From assembly GCA_946965045.2 (NCBI GenBank), contig OX337234.1, forward strand, positions 3,162,001 through 3,226,000: 64,000 nt of DNA. The letters are read 5' to 3'. Both the position numbers and the translations under genes were made by a program. A model generated the notes under the pieces. That model was not told where the DNA came from and made no database searches. It saw nothing but the letters and a program-made list of their open reading frames with translations. Shown one piece after another: positions 1 to 10,441 of the stretch; within the stretch, counting starts at the first letter, position 1; the number at the start of each line of letters is the position of its first letter. This stretch comes from Epithemia pelagica (Eukaryota; Bacillariophyta; Bacillariophyceae; Surirellales; Surirellaceae).

Positions 1-132
1 GGCCTCTCGTATGCCGAAATTGAAAAGATGTCAAAAGCAATCAAGTGTCACCGATCCGCCTTCGACCAAGATCATGGCTTCATCTCACGTCTCTGGAGAG
101 AAACGCAAGGATCTGGTGCAGTAGAAACCTGA
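1..132 (+). CDS. 3' end of an unidentified gene (partial)
   Basis: A reading frame is open from the first base of the window and ends at TGA 130-132, giving 43 residues. It includes a hydrophilic segment with a Cys-His pair and ends in Gly-Ser-Gly-Ala-Val-Glu-Thr. No start lies inside the window, so only the C-terminus of a possible gene is visible. I do not recognise it. The frame is short enough to be open by chance. Confidence 0.3.
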   Translation, partial: GLSYAEIEKMSKAIKCHRSAFDQDHGFISRLWRETQGSGAVET

Positions 133-487
133 TCTAATCTCCATTTATCATCAAAATGCATGTAACTTTCTATTTATAACAGCAATCCATTTTATTGAAT
201 GTATTTCTTGTCAGTTATTGGTATCAATGATCACTTCCGTGTTGCGTGCTCGTGTTGCGTGTTGGATTATCAGTTTGTAAGTACCTCGAAAATGTGAGAG
301 AGCGAGAAAATGGACGATTTTCGGAGCAGACCTCGCGCGAAACACGCCTCCCTCTCCGAAAACGCGCACGCATCGCAAAACTGGCACGCAAATCCTTAAG
401 TAACTCAGCCCACATACCAAAACTTCACCGTTTTTTAGTATGTGAGCTCAAGATTTTTTTTGGAATGTGAGCTGAGGGCTGAGGAGA
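133..487. other. Intergenic spacer upstream of the SET gene
   Basis: This is 355 bp without a convincing gene. Overlapping small frames on both strands have no recognisable content. It contains the sequence before the SET-domain gene, including a T-rich stretch at about 449-462, and may hold its promoter. No clear motif was seen. Confidence 0.5.
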
Positions 488-1828
488 ATGCTGCGTTTCG
501 TGTTTCTTGTGTTTCGTGTTTCGAGTTTTTGCGTTTCGACCATGGGGAAACCAAGCCCTAAGAAACAGTATTCAAAAGCAGGCGCTCAAAAACGAGACAG
601 CATGAGTGACAAAGGAAATCTTGACGCTCTTATACTTGCAATAGATGCAGCGGAAGAGCAGTCAGCCAAAGCAGCAGCGGCGCCCGAAGCAGCAGCAGCC
701 GCAGCACCCGAAGCAGCAGCAACAGACGAAGCGACAACAACAAAGCACCATCGGTTTCTTTCGGATCAAGACTTTGCCGAAGTGAAGGATAAAAAGCTTG
801 CAGATGTTCGGCGTGGCCATCCAGAGAAGGACCACAGCAAACAGTATTCGGAAACTCAAATGCGGCAGCTCCTCACCGATACGCGCACAGCGGACTACAA
901 GAAAGGCGTCGTCGAGGAAGTGGAGAAACTCCCTTCTCGTTCTGGACGGGATCCAATCAGGACTTTCACCGAAGGCCTCAAGACGCTCTCCAAGATCAAA
1001 GACAGTGCTGTACTTGCCTGTGCTATAGGAGAGTATGTCTCACGGAAGATTTCGGCCACTTTTTCGGTCAAAGAAGCTCCAATTCGGAAGCCCGGTTCTG
1101 GCTTGCAAAAGGGGAAGATTGTGCCACTTTCGGGTGGAATGGGTCTCCCTGTCAAGAAGAACAGAAAACATACCTTCCCGATCGGCAAGCATGTCGGTTA
1201 CACATTTGCGAACAATCCGGTAGTCAAGATCTACCTTGGAAAAGTGCTTCTGTTTGAGGTGAAGGAGTCAAAACTCCCAGGCGCCGGGTTTGGCGTTTTT
1301 GCAGTTCGGACAATCAAAGATGGTGAAGTGATTGGCGCGTACACAGGAAACGACGTCACGTCTCGGACAGTTGTACCCAACGAGTACGCGATTCAGTTTG
1401 GACGTGACAATCGAAGGCTTCAAGCAGACAACGACGATCACTTCGGCATGGGGCTGCACTTAATCAACGACCACATACACCATCGGTACGGTACAGACAA
1501 TCCACCGGATGAATCGGATGATCAATACAACGTGAGAATCATGCCAAATCTTCTAGTCAAGGCAATCAAGCCGATCGAAAAGGGCGGCGAGCTGTCTTTG
1601 TTTTATTGTAGGAGTACTTGGTTTGTCGGGGAGTCTGTGCGTCGCCCCCCGGCCTTCGCTGTGGACTGTGGACCCGACGAGTCTTGGTCGCCGTGGGGTG
1701 ATCACCGGGAAATACTCACCCCCGCTGGGGGGTACACCGTAACCACAACAACAGATTTTTGTGCAATGAGCAAAGGAAACAATCGTAGAAATCATCATGT
1801 CGAGCGACGAGCAAGGAAACATGTCTGA
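488..1828 (+). CDS. SET-domain protein (putative protein-lysine methyltransferase)
   Basis: The frame encodes 446 residues. The N-terminal half is basic and Ala/Glu-rich (a run of Ala-Pro-Glu repeats at about residues 58-80) with no recognised fold. Residues about 255-380 look like a SET domain: the Gly-Ala-Gly-Phe-Gly element, an Ile-Gly-Ala-Tyr-Thr-Gly strand, an Asn-Asp-His segment in place of the usual Asn-His-Ser, and Glu-Leu-Ser-Leu-Phe-Tyr near the end. SET proteins transfer methyl groups from S-adenosylmethionine to lysine. The substrate here is unknown. The ATG at 542 (MGKPSPKK) is a credible alternative start, because the first 18 residues are hydrophobic and encoded by a TTTCGTGTTTC repeat. 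The last ~70 codons run into sequence that elsewhere is the 5' leader of Crinkler-like genes, so the natural C-terminus was probably replaced when that cassette arrived. Confidence 0.7.
   Translation: MLRFVFLVFRVSSFCVSTMGKPSPKKQYSKAGAQKRDSMSDKGNLDALILAIDAAEEQSAKAAAAPEAAAAAAPEAAATDEATTTKHHRFLSDQDFAEVKDKKLADVRRGHPEKDHSKQYSETQMRQLLTDTRTADYKKGVVEEVEKLPSRSGRDPIRTFTEGLKTLSKIKDSAVLACAIGEYVSRKISATFSVKEAPIRKPGSGLQKGKIVPLSGGMGLPVKKNRKHTFPIGKHVGYTFANNPVVKIYLGKVLLFEVKESKLPGAGFGVFAVRTIKDGEVIGAYTGNDVTSRTVVPNEYAIQFGRDNRRLQADNDDHFGMGLHLINDHIHHRYGTDNPPDESDDQYNVRIMPNLLVKAIKPIEKGGELSLFYCRSTWFVGESVRRPPAFAVDCGPDESWSPWGDHREILTPAGGYTVTTTTDFCAMSKGNNRRNHHVERRARKHV
1711..1755 (+). repeat. Junction motif copy 1 (GC-rich 45-bp sequence)
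   Basis: A conserved block around 'CGCCCCCGCTGG', followed by TACACCGTAA and CACAACAACA. It recurs at 15504-15548, 40499-40542, 43679-43723 and, inverted, at 51585-51628. In three places it lies 50-90 bp before a CRN header ATG, and it marks the point where unrelated upstream sequence (SET gene, GT92 gene, mirrored CRN fragment) meets the CRN leader. Confidence 0.75.
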
Positions 1829-2372
1829 GCAAAGTGTTTGGGTCAAGGTCATCCGAAAAACGGGCGGAGACAATTATGAGGACCTCGGAGATCCGTTTCA
1901 GATAGTGCCGCGTCCGGCGAACGTGAGTCACTTGCGCGAGAAAGTCAAGGAAGAGGCGGCAAACAACCTTGCGCATGTTGACGCTAATGAACTCCTTGTG
2001 TTTGCGCCTGATAAAGACTACGAGAATGAGGAGAATCAAATGGACACTTGGGATGCAGTCGAGGAAATTAAAACGAGTTCCAACGAAAGAAACGCACCGT
2101 ACCCGCTGATTGTGGTGGCAACTAAAGAGAAGCTAAACAAGCAAGAAGAGCCATCTGCAAAGAAGGCAAAAAACTTCTCGGAGCTTGTCGCCAAGGATGA
2201 CTACCAAGCCGCAGTCAAATTGCTTAAAGAAAGTGCGGGAGGATACCTTGCAAGAGGATTCGATCCCAAGGTATACCGCGAACCTCATCTTTCTGTGGGC
2301 ACGTGGAACAAAGAGGAGATTCAGCAACAACTCTGCGAAAAGCGCGAATTGATTGAAAAAAGACTTGCTTCT
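1797..2372 (+). pseudogene. Crinkler-like NTPase gene 1, 5' half (split by copia element)
   Basis: The frame starts at ATG 1797 and encodes the CRN-type ubiquitin-like header (about residues 14-110) and the Lys/Ala-rich linker up to the Leu-Ala-Ser just before the NTPase. It then runs into the LTR of a retrotransposon and stops at 2387. The missing continuation (Phe-Lys-Pro-Thr-Asp...) resumes at 10447 after the element. Both sides carry the same CTTCT, so this is one gene interrupted by one insertion. The start overlaps the 3' end of the SET frame by 32 bp. Full-length relatives in the window are about 730 residues from the header Met. The function of the split gene is presumably lost. Confidence 0.85.
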
Positions 2373-2874
2373 TATCAGAGTCACTAGCATACACTGGGTA
2401 TACTAATAGCTAGGGGAATACCGCGTAGTCGGGGTGGAGATTGATCAAGTCTCCACACCAACCTAGAAGTCTTTTGTGTTGCAAAAACTCCTGTATCGAT
2501 ATTATGATTAAAGCTATAGAGTAAACAAAGTGATCTTGAGTTCCTCATTTTGATTCCTCGCTTTGGTTTCCAGGAATTGATCTGCTATCTTGCAACGCAC
2601 AGCTTGATTCAAATGGACGATAGTTATCTCATTTGTTGTTTGTTGTGTCATAGGTTAGTTAGCAAAACATGAGTGTCGTAGACACAAACGGCGAGTGGCC
2701 CGGCGTTCTGTGGCGCCAAAGCCCATCCTGCGCGTTATGCATGCGCGGATTCCGACATGTAGGCTTATATCATTGGGTCATGCAACACAAACTGCCAGTC
2801 GTGCGAATTCAATATTTCAAAACACAAATACAAATTTGGAAACGCGACTGGTGCTAAAAACATAAACTGCGACT
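2373..2874 (-). repeat. 3' LTR of the copia element
   Basis: A 502-bp repeat matching 9940-10441. By the orientation of the coding region this is the 3' LTR. On the minus strand it begins AGTCGCAG and ends CTCTGATA. It is preceded on that strand by a purine-rich tract CAAGAGGGAG. Confidence 0.92.
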
Positions 2875-2900
2875 CTCCCTCTTGGGCTTGGTGTCACAGG

Positions 2901-4433
2901 TCACCATCCTTGATTTAGTTTTCGGATGGTCTCAAAGGTTTCTCGAGCCAGACCTTTCGTGAGGATGTCGGCCCGTTGCAACTTGATGTCGATTTTGGAA
3001 ATCGTAATCGTTCGATCTTCCATATTGGATTTCGAGGACACAATGGTTGCGTTTGTGGCTTTCACCTGGGACCAAAACCAGTGCCACTTGTTGTTTAGCG
3101 AGCGAGATCGAGAGGTGAGACGTTGGTTGGTGGCCACAAGGTAAGCACTATTGTTGTCCTCATGGACTTCTGCAGTAATCCGTGGCACACTTGGATTGAT
3201 TCTCACACAAGAGTTTAACTCGTTCAAGACTTCTTGCAACCAGACTACAACTCGCATGGCTTGGGACAGAGCCACGTATTCGGAGTGAAAGGTGCTCGTT
3301 GCAATTTCGCTTTGCAATTGAGATTTCCAAACCAGAGGACTTCCCCCGAAAAAGATGATATACCCAGTTCGGGACTTGGCGCTTGTTGGATCATCTTCTG
3401 GTTCTCGGCCGTGCAGACCCATGAAGTCTGCATCGACGTAACAATCAAGCCGATAATCTTTGCTTGGGCGAAAGATGGTGCCGTTGTCGATGGTCCGTGA
3501 GAGATATCGGATGATGGCTTTGACGGCTTGAGCGTGCGATTGTTTTGGATCATTGGAAAAACGTGCCACTTGGCTCACGGCAAACGTTATATCTGGCCGT
3601 GTGTTGGTGGAGAGATACAACAACATACCAACCACTGACCGATAGTTCCAATTGTCTTTCATGGGAGGTCCGTTGGGATCACTTCCCAATCCAATCTGCG
3701 CTGCAGGGGTCCAATTTCCGTTGCAGTCTTCCATCTTTGTGGTTTGGAGGATGCGCTTGATTAAGCCGGGTTGAGTCATTACAATCTCGTCCTTGTTCCG
3801 CTTGAAATCGATTCCCAGGTATTCTGCGAAATCGGAGTCTTTTGACAATTCGAAACCTTTTGTTTTCAGTCGTTCAATGAATGCATCCACAAGAGTCATG
3901 GTGGGTGCAACGATGCCACAATCATCCACCCAAATAAAGAGTAGCATGTCTGGTTTCATGAAGAAACATTCGTCATAGTCGCTTTTCTTGAAACCATCTT
4001 CCAAAAGAGCTTCAATGAGTTTTTCATACCATAATCTAGGGGCAATGGTCAAACCGTAGAGACTCTTCAGTAGACGTAGGCAGGTGGGTTCTGAGCGGGT
4101 TGACTTGAAACCAGGTGGTATGTGGATCCAGATGGGTTCCTTGAGTTTTGCCTGGACGAAGGCATTGCTGAAGTCTATGCATACCATTACCCATTGTTGA
4201 CTTAGGGCGTAGATCATGCAAATTCGGATGATTGCCCAATTTACAACTGGTGAATAGGCGTCTGGTGCTTGTTCTTGAAGGTCGCCTCTCACGCAGTAGC
4301 GTCCTTTGTGCTTCTTGATTGTTCCATCGGCGTGGCGTTTTCGTTTGAAAACCCATGTGCCTGGTAGAATCTTGGTTTTGGCAGCCGACTGTGGCTCTTC
4401 AATCCATGTCTCTTTTTCTGTTAGCTCATCAAA
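2901..4433 (-). pseudogene. Copia reverse transcriptase and RNase H
   Basis: The minus-strand frame (open from 4697, meaningful from about 4433) encodes the copia RT start Trp-Val-Phe-Lys-Arg-Lys, the palm segment with Val-Cys-Ile-Asp-Phe-Ser-Asn-Ala-Phe, the catalytic Trp-Val-Asp-Asp, a Leu-Tyr-Gly-Leu motif, and an RNase H domain with Tyr-Val-Asp-Ala-Asp, Ser-Arg-Thr-Gly-Tyr and Ser-Glu-Tyr-Val-Ala-Leu. RT would copy the element RNA into DNA. The frame differs from that of the integrase just upstream. The integrase core runs almost directly into the RT start, so roughly 150-200 residues normally lying between them are missing. I read this as an internal deletion with a frame change. Confidence 0.85.
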
Positions 4434-7400
4434 ACAGCATGGTCGACGGCCATGGGCCAAAGAGTTGGGTCTGCAACTTCGGGCCAATGGGTCGCGGCGT
4501 GTAACATCATGGTCCTTGCCATGGACATGATGGTTTGGATGCTGCGCTCTGCCACGCCATTGTGGTGGTGTGCGCCTACACCGGCAAAGCTTGTTACTTG
4601 CTGAAAGGCTTGCAGGTGCTCGGTGTATTTCTTCGAGGTGAAGGCGGTGCCATTGTCTGTGTGATATTGTTGAATGATCACTCCTTGGTTCTGACATCGT
4701 TGTTCGTATTCTGTTTTTGCTTTTAGTGTTTGGTGGGTGTTAAGGTGAGTTTGCATGGATACGTCGATGTATCCACTTGCGTGGTCTACGAAAATGCATC
4801 CACCGCTAAGCATTGCTTCTTCTTTGGTTTTGCCTTTTGATGTGTAGAGGCGTCCTTTTGTCGAGCAGATGAAGTGGTCTGCGGAAACTTGTTGACCGGG
4901 AAAAAGGTGGTTCTTTTTCAGGGCTCCTTCTTTGTCTTGTATTTTGACGGTTTTCTGTCCTGGGGAGTGCCTGGTCTTTTGTTTTCCATAAAGACAAGCG
5001 GCACACAACGGAGGAGTTGTCAGTTTGCAGACGGCGGTGTGAAGTCGTCGCGACGACTCATCATTTGACAATACACCAGAGCGGAGAACAAACTGGACGA
5101 CGCGGAAAGGTGCATGTCCAAACCAGATGTGCCATTGACTCCAGACCTTTTGTGGCGCTGAAAGGTTTATGTTTCGTTCGTCGACTGTGGTGACAGTGGC
5201 AACGAATGCAGAGACTGAACGGTTCACTCCTAGTCGGTGGTAGCAGATGCTTTTCGGTAAGTTGCTTTCGGCTTCGATTTCGACTTTTATTGGTCCTCGA
5301 GCAGGGTCGTTTCTCACACCGCTAAGTTTGAGTCCTTGTGGTTCGATTTTTATGGTTTCCCCTTGGTATCGTTGTAAGAGGCTGCTTGTACTGAGAAGCC
5401 GACAGCCAGCTGCGGGTATGTACAGAGCAAGGAGTTCGATGCATCGTAGCCGTCCATGGACGTCTTTGATGTACCATTCCACGACTCCTTGGCTTTCGAC
5501 TTGTGCTCCTTCGGCCAAACCTTGGACCTGATAGTCAGGAGGTACGTCCCTCACTTTGTTTGGAATGAAATCGCTCTTGTCGTTCGTGATGGAGACACTT
5601 GCGCCTGAATCCCAAATGAGGAGAAAAGCTTGTTTGTCTTCCATTTCTGACTGAAATTTTCGTGGATGATTGATTGCAGCTTGGAGCGCCAGATTTTGGC
5701 TCATGGTGTAAGCATGTGCCTGTATGGTGGTGGTGCTCATGAGTGATGGAAGTGGCTGTGGTCCTTGCAGTGGTCTAATCGTTGTCTTGTTTGTCCTGTC
5801 TCGTTTGTGTTTCTTACGGTTTCGTCGATGTTTTGGTTTCCGTGGTTTGGACTTTGGGTGAGATCGGTGTCGGTCGTGGTGAGAGCGAGGTTTCGGTGCC
5901 ACAGCAATGGCATGGGTTGGCTGGTATTCTCCCTCTGATGTGGTACAGAGACCGAGTGCTGATCGCAGCCATCGTCCAACAGAGCGGACCAAGGACATGC
6001 CAGAGTTTGGTAGAAGATATGTGACAATCAACCGGTGGGTGAGACAATCCACGGGTGAGTGGGAAGGACGCGACAAAGAGTGGACAATCTGCAAAGCAGC
6101 TGTGGCGCCTCCAAAACAGGAAAGGAGGTATGGGAGTGCCTGTCTTGGAGCCAGATGTGGACCAATATACAACAAACCAGTGCCGAGCAAACCGGTGAGA
6201 GCGCCTTGCTTCACGGTTATCATCAGTGTTCTTGTAGAAGTCAGTGGTGGGAAGAATTGATGACGATTGGGATTAGAAGGAAGGTTCAGACGGAGTGGTT
6301 TCTTTTTCTTTCGTTTCGGTTTTGTCGTAAACTTGGTGGTCGCGACATGGGCGGCTGGTTTGCTGGGCAGGTTGGTCAGATGTTCGTCGTGGGAGTCCGG
6401 GGTGATGTCATTTGGATTGATGGTGATATCCATGGCATGACCAGGGAGTCCTTGTTTGTTCTGCTTGATGATGATGGCACCATAGTCGGAGATGGTGGCC
6501 AACTCCCATGCTGTGTGCAGGGTACTGCTCAGACTTGGTGTTTCCATGCTGAGACGGCTGTGATGTACTTGCTCGTCTAGTTGGAGAGCGGTTAGTGCTT
6601 CCTTCAGTTTCTGTTGGAGAGAAGGTAGTTGTTGTTCTAAAGTCTTCTTCAAACGTGGATTTTCTTCTTTGTGATAGGCTGTGTGTGTGTGGATAAAGTG
6701 CTCCACTAGGCTCTCAATGTGGTCTTGACGGATGGCTGGGTCGTCTTCTCCCATCATTTGCCTTTGACGAGTTGCGAAGGGAATAATGGGAGAGGAGGGA
6801 CGTTTCTTGGGGGCTGAGGGCTCGCCCGGCGCGTGGAAGAGTCGTGTTGGGGTGATGAACGACAGATCTAGGCTGTTGGGCGAGAGTGCACTGTTAGTAC
6901 TGGGAGGCGTTTCCCACTCAATGGGGGATATTTCATCGTCTTGAATCGCCGGCATCTTCCTATCAGGTGTTGCTTGGTCTTGTTCATGGAAGTTGGGCGG
7001 TTCCTTTTGGTCTTGTTCGTGATTCACTGGACAGTCTGACGGAATTTTCGTGTGGATGTCAGTGTTCTGTGGATCTGCATTCTTGTCGAATGTGAATGTT
7101 GCTTCATAGAAGTCATACCAGGTGTCGTCGGTTCGTTCAGTTTCGCCGACATTTGAGTTGTTGTACTCTTTCCAAGGTGAGTTGATGGTTGCCACTTTGG
7201 CAGTGAGATTCAGTTTATTTAGATCTACGGTAAAGTCGATGTCCGGTGGTTCGGGTGCTGGATCTTGTTCTTCATCTGTCTCACTCTCGTTGTTTGTTTC
7301 GTTTGCCATCGTAGGTGGGCAGGCTCCGTCGTTGTTGTCATCATCGTGATCGTTGTCATCTGCTTCGTCGTCGGCGTCTCCATTTGGGTCGTCGTCGTCG

Positions 7401-8629
7401 GTGTCTTCATCTTCTTCCTCTTCGTCATCTTCTTCATCGTCTTGGTCATTTTCTCCGTCGGCTGCATCGTTGTCGGTGGTGCTTGCGGTGTCACCTGTCT
7501 CGGTAGCTTCGTCGTCGGAGTCTTCTGGTGGATGAACAATGCGGTGCAGGTTCATGACGCGGCGTAGTTCATCCGTTGCAGCTTGGATGAAGGCTTGTCG
7601 GATGTTGGGTGGAAGAGCCATCAAATCTCGGTTTGGGGCGTTTGGATCGTTGTCTTCTTCTTCGTCCGATGATTCTGCGATTGAGAGGTCGTCGGGGTCA
7701 ATGAATGTGAGGGGACGAAATGTTGCCGGAGCTTGATGAAGGCCATAGGGTGTGATTGGTCGTGGAACGAGAGGTGGGAGTTCGACCGATTCGTCGGTTT
7801 GGTCGGAATCGACGTTCCTGAACAGAGAGGCCAAGTCTGGATCCTCTTCTTCGTCGTCTTGAAAGCGTGGAATCAGTGGAGGCGGTTCTGTGGTTGCGGA
7901 GCTTTCATCGCTTGCATCGTTGGATTTGGCGTCGTCGCAACAATCAACCGGTCTCGTATCCAACAACATGTCGGTGGTTTCAACGGTGTTGTTGAGGAGA
8001 GACTCGTTTTGTGTGGTGTCTCGACGTTCTTCTCCCTCTGAAACAACAATCGACACATTATCATCATCATCTTCGGGGCCCGATGCGGAGAACGTGTCCC
8101 AGAACGAGTCAGGGATAGATGGCATGCTGTCGATGTCGTCTTGGGTTTGATCAGGAGCGACAGAGTCAAAATCTTCGACTGAGAGGAGGTTTCGGACGGG
8201 AAATCGTGCTGCCCAGGCGCCAGCATCAAGATCTAGGGAGATCATGTTTGCCTGAGGGGCTGTGATTCCGCCAGGGTTGGATGTTTTCTTGTTGGACTTG
8301 GAGTGCCCCTTGTAGTCATCCGAGTGCTGTGCCGTGGAGTGGGTGCCGGTCCATCGGCCGCAGTGGGCGCACCAGTACCAAGTTTTCCCTTCGACTGTCT
8401 TCGTTTCGGACTGTCCTTGGGAGGGTGCTTGGTACTTCCAGTTGACGGAGGATCCCGAGTTTGATTTGGTGGTTGTCTTGTTGTTGCTTCTGGAGGTGCG
8501 ATTGGAGTTTCCCTTTGGTTTCTGGTTGAGAGATCCGCGACTGCCACCGCGCGAGTGTGCGCGTGGTCCGGAAGCTTGCTTGGAACTTTTGTGGGGGACA
8601 ATCTTTCGCCCAGTGGTCGAAACTGCCAC
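4421..8629 (-). pseudogene. Copia protease and integrase with long acidic region
   Basis: The frame is 1,402 codons on the minus strand. It opens with a GTG right after a stop, so it is entered from Gag by a +1 shift rather than by its own ATG. Near residue 85-100 there is a Cys-x2-Cys...His...His cluster. Residues about 150-470 are strongly acidic (long Asp/Glu runs), followed by a hydrophobic stretch and a Lys/Arg-rich block. The protease motif Trp-Asp-Ser-Gly-Ala-Ser lies near residue 1005. The integrase follows: a His...His/Cys-x2-Cys zinc site, then Asp (Ser-Ala-Asp-His), Asp (Thr-Asp-Asn-Gly) and Glu (Val-Ala-Glu-Arg) with 35 residues between the last two. The frame stops just after the integrase core. 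A spacer of about 700 residues between zinc site and protease is unusual for copia. Confidence 0.85.
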
Positions 8630-9707
8630 AAATTAGACATGCTCCTTTCGACAAGGGGGTGTCGCCCATGTGTTGACGAAGGGCCATGGCTTGTACTTCC
8701 GAGAGGTTGGCAAAGGCTGCAGGAGGTGTCTTGGAGTCTTTGTTGTGGGTGGAAGCTGGCCATTTCTTGAGGTTCATGGCATCCATGTACAGAGCTTCGG
8801 CTTTGTCACAGATGTGGGCAAAAGAGAGTCCTTCTTTATCAAGAGTATCTTGTTGGTCTTGTTCCGTCATGTATCGAATCTCGAGAATTCGTTGCTGAAC
8901 TTGTGGGTACAGATTCAACAATCCAAGGTTGTACAGGGGATCTCCATTTGCGAGTGCAAAGGCTTGGAGAACGGACAAGGTAAGTGTTTGTTTGTAAAAT
9001 CCTGATGCAAACAGATCCTCACAATCTGCCTTCATGTGTGCAGCCATTTCAGAGATGTTCTGCCCTGGATACATGAATGGGGTTCGGCTTGCGATCTTGG
9101 CGGATAGAGCATCGTATTTCTGAACCGAGTCGGATTGGAGAAGGTTAATAAAAGTCATCCAGGTAACGAGAAAGGAGTCCGTTGTGTTCGTCTTTGTTTC
9201 TAACATCTTGCGAATCTTCAGTTCGACAGAGTCGAGGAGACACATGCGTGCAGCGGTGTCGTTCTCTGAATCATATGGGTCGAAGTTGGCGCAGTGCACA
9301 GGGGCTGCCTTCTGCACAAGCTTGAGGTTAAAGCGAGTGTGCTCATTGACAATGTGTCGCATCTCTTTTGGGTTGGCTGGATCGGCGAGGTAGCAGATGG
9401 TGTCGAGACCTCGGAGTACGAAGATGTCGTTGAGACGCTTCATAAATTCGTGGAGGTTGTCTCCCTTTTTGTAACGAATTGACAATCCACTGCAGCGAGT
9501 CTCGAATCCGGTGATGTCTTTGCCGAATCGTCGTTGGTGAGGAGTTGCAGGGTAGGTTTTGGCGGTTGGGTCGAGTCCTTTCCAGGTGGGGAGAGGCTTT
9601 CCGCCGGTCCAAGCCGCCCACTTGTACTCGTCGAGTTGAACAAGATCGCCCATTGTGGGCTTGGGTGGCTTGAAAGTGGGCTTGGGTGTAGTTTCAGAAC
9701 TTGCCAT
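8316..9707 (-). CDS. Copia Gag with zinc knuckle
   Basis: The 463-residue frame starts at an ATG (9707). It has the alpha-helical capsid-like body and a CCHC zinc knuckle Cys-Leu-Ile-Cys-Gly-Ser-Phe-Asp-His-Trp-Ala-Lys-Asp-Cys near residue 360. Gag packages the element RNA into particles. After the knuckle the sequence turns into Arg/Pro-rich text without family resemblance, and the natural continuation (a second Cys/His cluster) lies in the next frame. A +1 shift near 8600 is therefore implied, either programmed or a lesion. Confidence 0.85.
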   Translation of the reverse strand: MASSETTPKPTFKPPKPTMGDLVQLDEYKWAAWTGGKPLPTWKGLDPTAKTYPATPHQRRFGKDITGFETRCSGLSIRYKKGDNLHEFMKRLNDIFVLRGLDTICYLADPANPKEMRHIVNEHTRFNLKLVQKAAPVHCANFDPYDSENDTAARMCLLDSVELKIRKMLETKTNTTDSFLVTWMTFINLLQSDSVQKYDALSAKIASRTPFMYPGQNISEMAAHMKADCEDLFASGFYKQTLTLSVLQAFALANGDPLYNLGLLNLYPQVQQRILEIRYMTEQDQQDTLDKEGLSFAHICDKAEALYMDAMNLKKWPASTHNKDSKTPPAAFANLSEVQAMALRQHMGDTPLSKGACLICGSFDHWAKDCPPQKFQASFRTTRTLARWQSRISQPETKGKLQSHLQKQQQDNHQIKLGILRQLEVPSTLPRTVRNEDSRRENLVLVRPLRPMDRHPLHGTALG

Positions 9708-9939
9708 GCTGGAGGTGTCCGAGGCGTTTCCGTGAGAACTGGAACTGTTGAAGACGATTTCTTCTTCAATTGGCTCAAAGGAGAAGTGGCTCCCTAGAGT
9801 CGATGGCGAAGCGTCGCTTGGGGTAGACAGCTTGTTGGCCTGTCAAAAATCTCGAGAAGGGGTAGTCCGACGATGATGGTCGTTGGGCTAGAACAGAGGA
9901 AACGGTAGCGGGTTAGGCTGTAATTTGGGCGTAATAACC
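9708..9939 (-). other. Copia 5' leader between LTR and Gag
   Basis: This is 232 bp between the 5' LTR and the Gag start on the minus strand. The first bases after the LTR read GGTTATTACGCCC. This is where a primer binding site is expected, but it does not match the usual initiator-Met-tRNA site, so the primer is undetermined. Confidence 0.6.
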
Positions 9940-10441
9940 TATCAGAGTCACTAGCATACACTGGGTATACTAATAGCTAGGGGAATACCGCGTAGTCGGG
10001 GTGGAGATTGATCAAGTCTCCACACCAACCTAGAAGTCTTTTGTGTTGCAAAAACTCCTGTATCGATATTATGATTAAAGCTATAGAGTAAACAAAGTGA
10101 TCTTGAGTTCCTCATTTTGATTCCTCGCTTTGGTTTCCAGGAATTGATCTGCTATCTTGCAACGCACAGCTTGATTCAAATGGACGATAGTTATCTCATT
10201 TGTTGTTTGTTGTGTCATAGGTTAGTTAGCAAAACATGAGTGTCGTAGACACAAACGGCGAGTGGCCCGGCGTTCTGTGGCGCCAAAGCCCATCCTGCGC
10301 GTTATGCATGCGCGGATTCCGACATGTAGGCTTATATCATTGGGTCATGCAACACAAACTGCCAGTCGTGCGAATTCAATATTTCAAAACACAAATACAA
10401 ATTTGGAAACGCGACTGGTGCTAAAAACATAAACTGCGACT
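9940..10441 (-). repeat. 5' LTR of the copia element
   Basis: The second copy of the 502-bp LTR. By eye I found no difference from 2373-2874, which suggests a recent insertion. On the minus strand it would carry the promoter. No TATA box was assigned. Confidence 0.92.

Larger units (their letters stand above)
2373..10441 (-). mobile_element. Ty1/copia LTR retrotransposon, coding on the minus strand
   Basis: The element is 8,069 bp, bounded by 502-bp direct repeats that look identical, and flanked by a 5-bp target duplication CTTCT (2368-2372 and 10442-10446). The coding order from right to left is Gag, protease, integrase, reverse transcriptase, RNase H. This order, with integrase before RT, defines copia. 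The LTR ends are not the usual TG...CA. A purine tract on the minus strand (complement of 2875-2884) precedes the 3' LTR. The coding region is in three frames and seems to lack the segment between integrase core and RT, so the copy is probably non-autonomous despite its young LTRs. It sits inside a Crinkler-like gene. Confidence 0.93.

Noticed and set aside
7265-7567. Hydrophobic and Ser-rich plus-strand frames in the copia element
   Set aside because: They are antisense of the Asp/Glu-rich region (GAC/GAT/GAA codons), which automatically gives Val, Ile, Ser and Phe runs.
9930-9955. AACCTATCAGAG resembles the initiator-Met-tRNA primer binding site (TGGTATCAGAGC)
   Set aside because: It is on the plus strand, opposite to the gag-pol direction, and lies inside the LTR start, so it cannot act as the primer site for this element.
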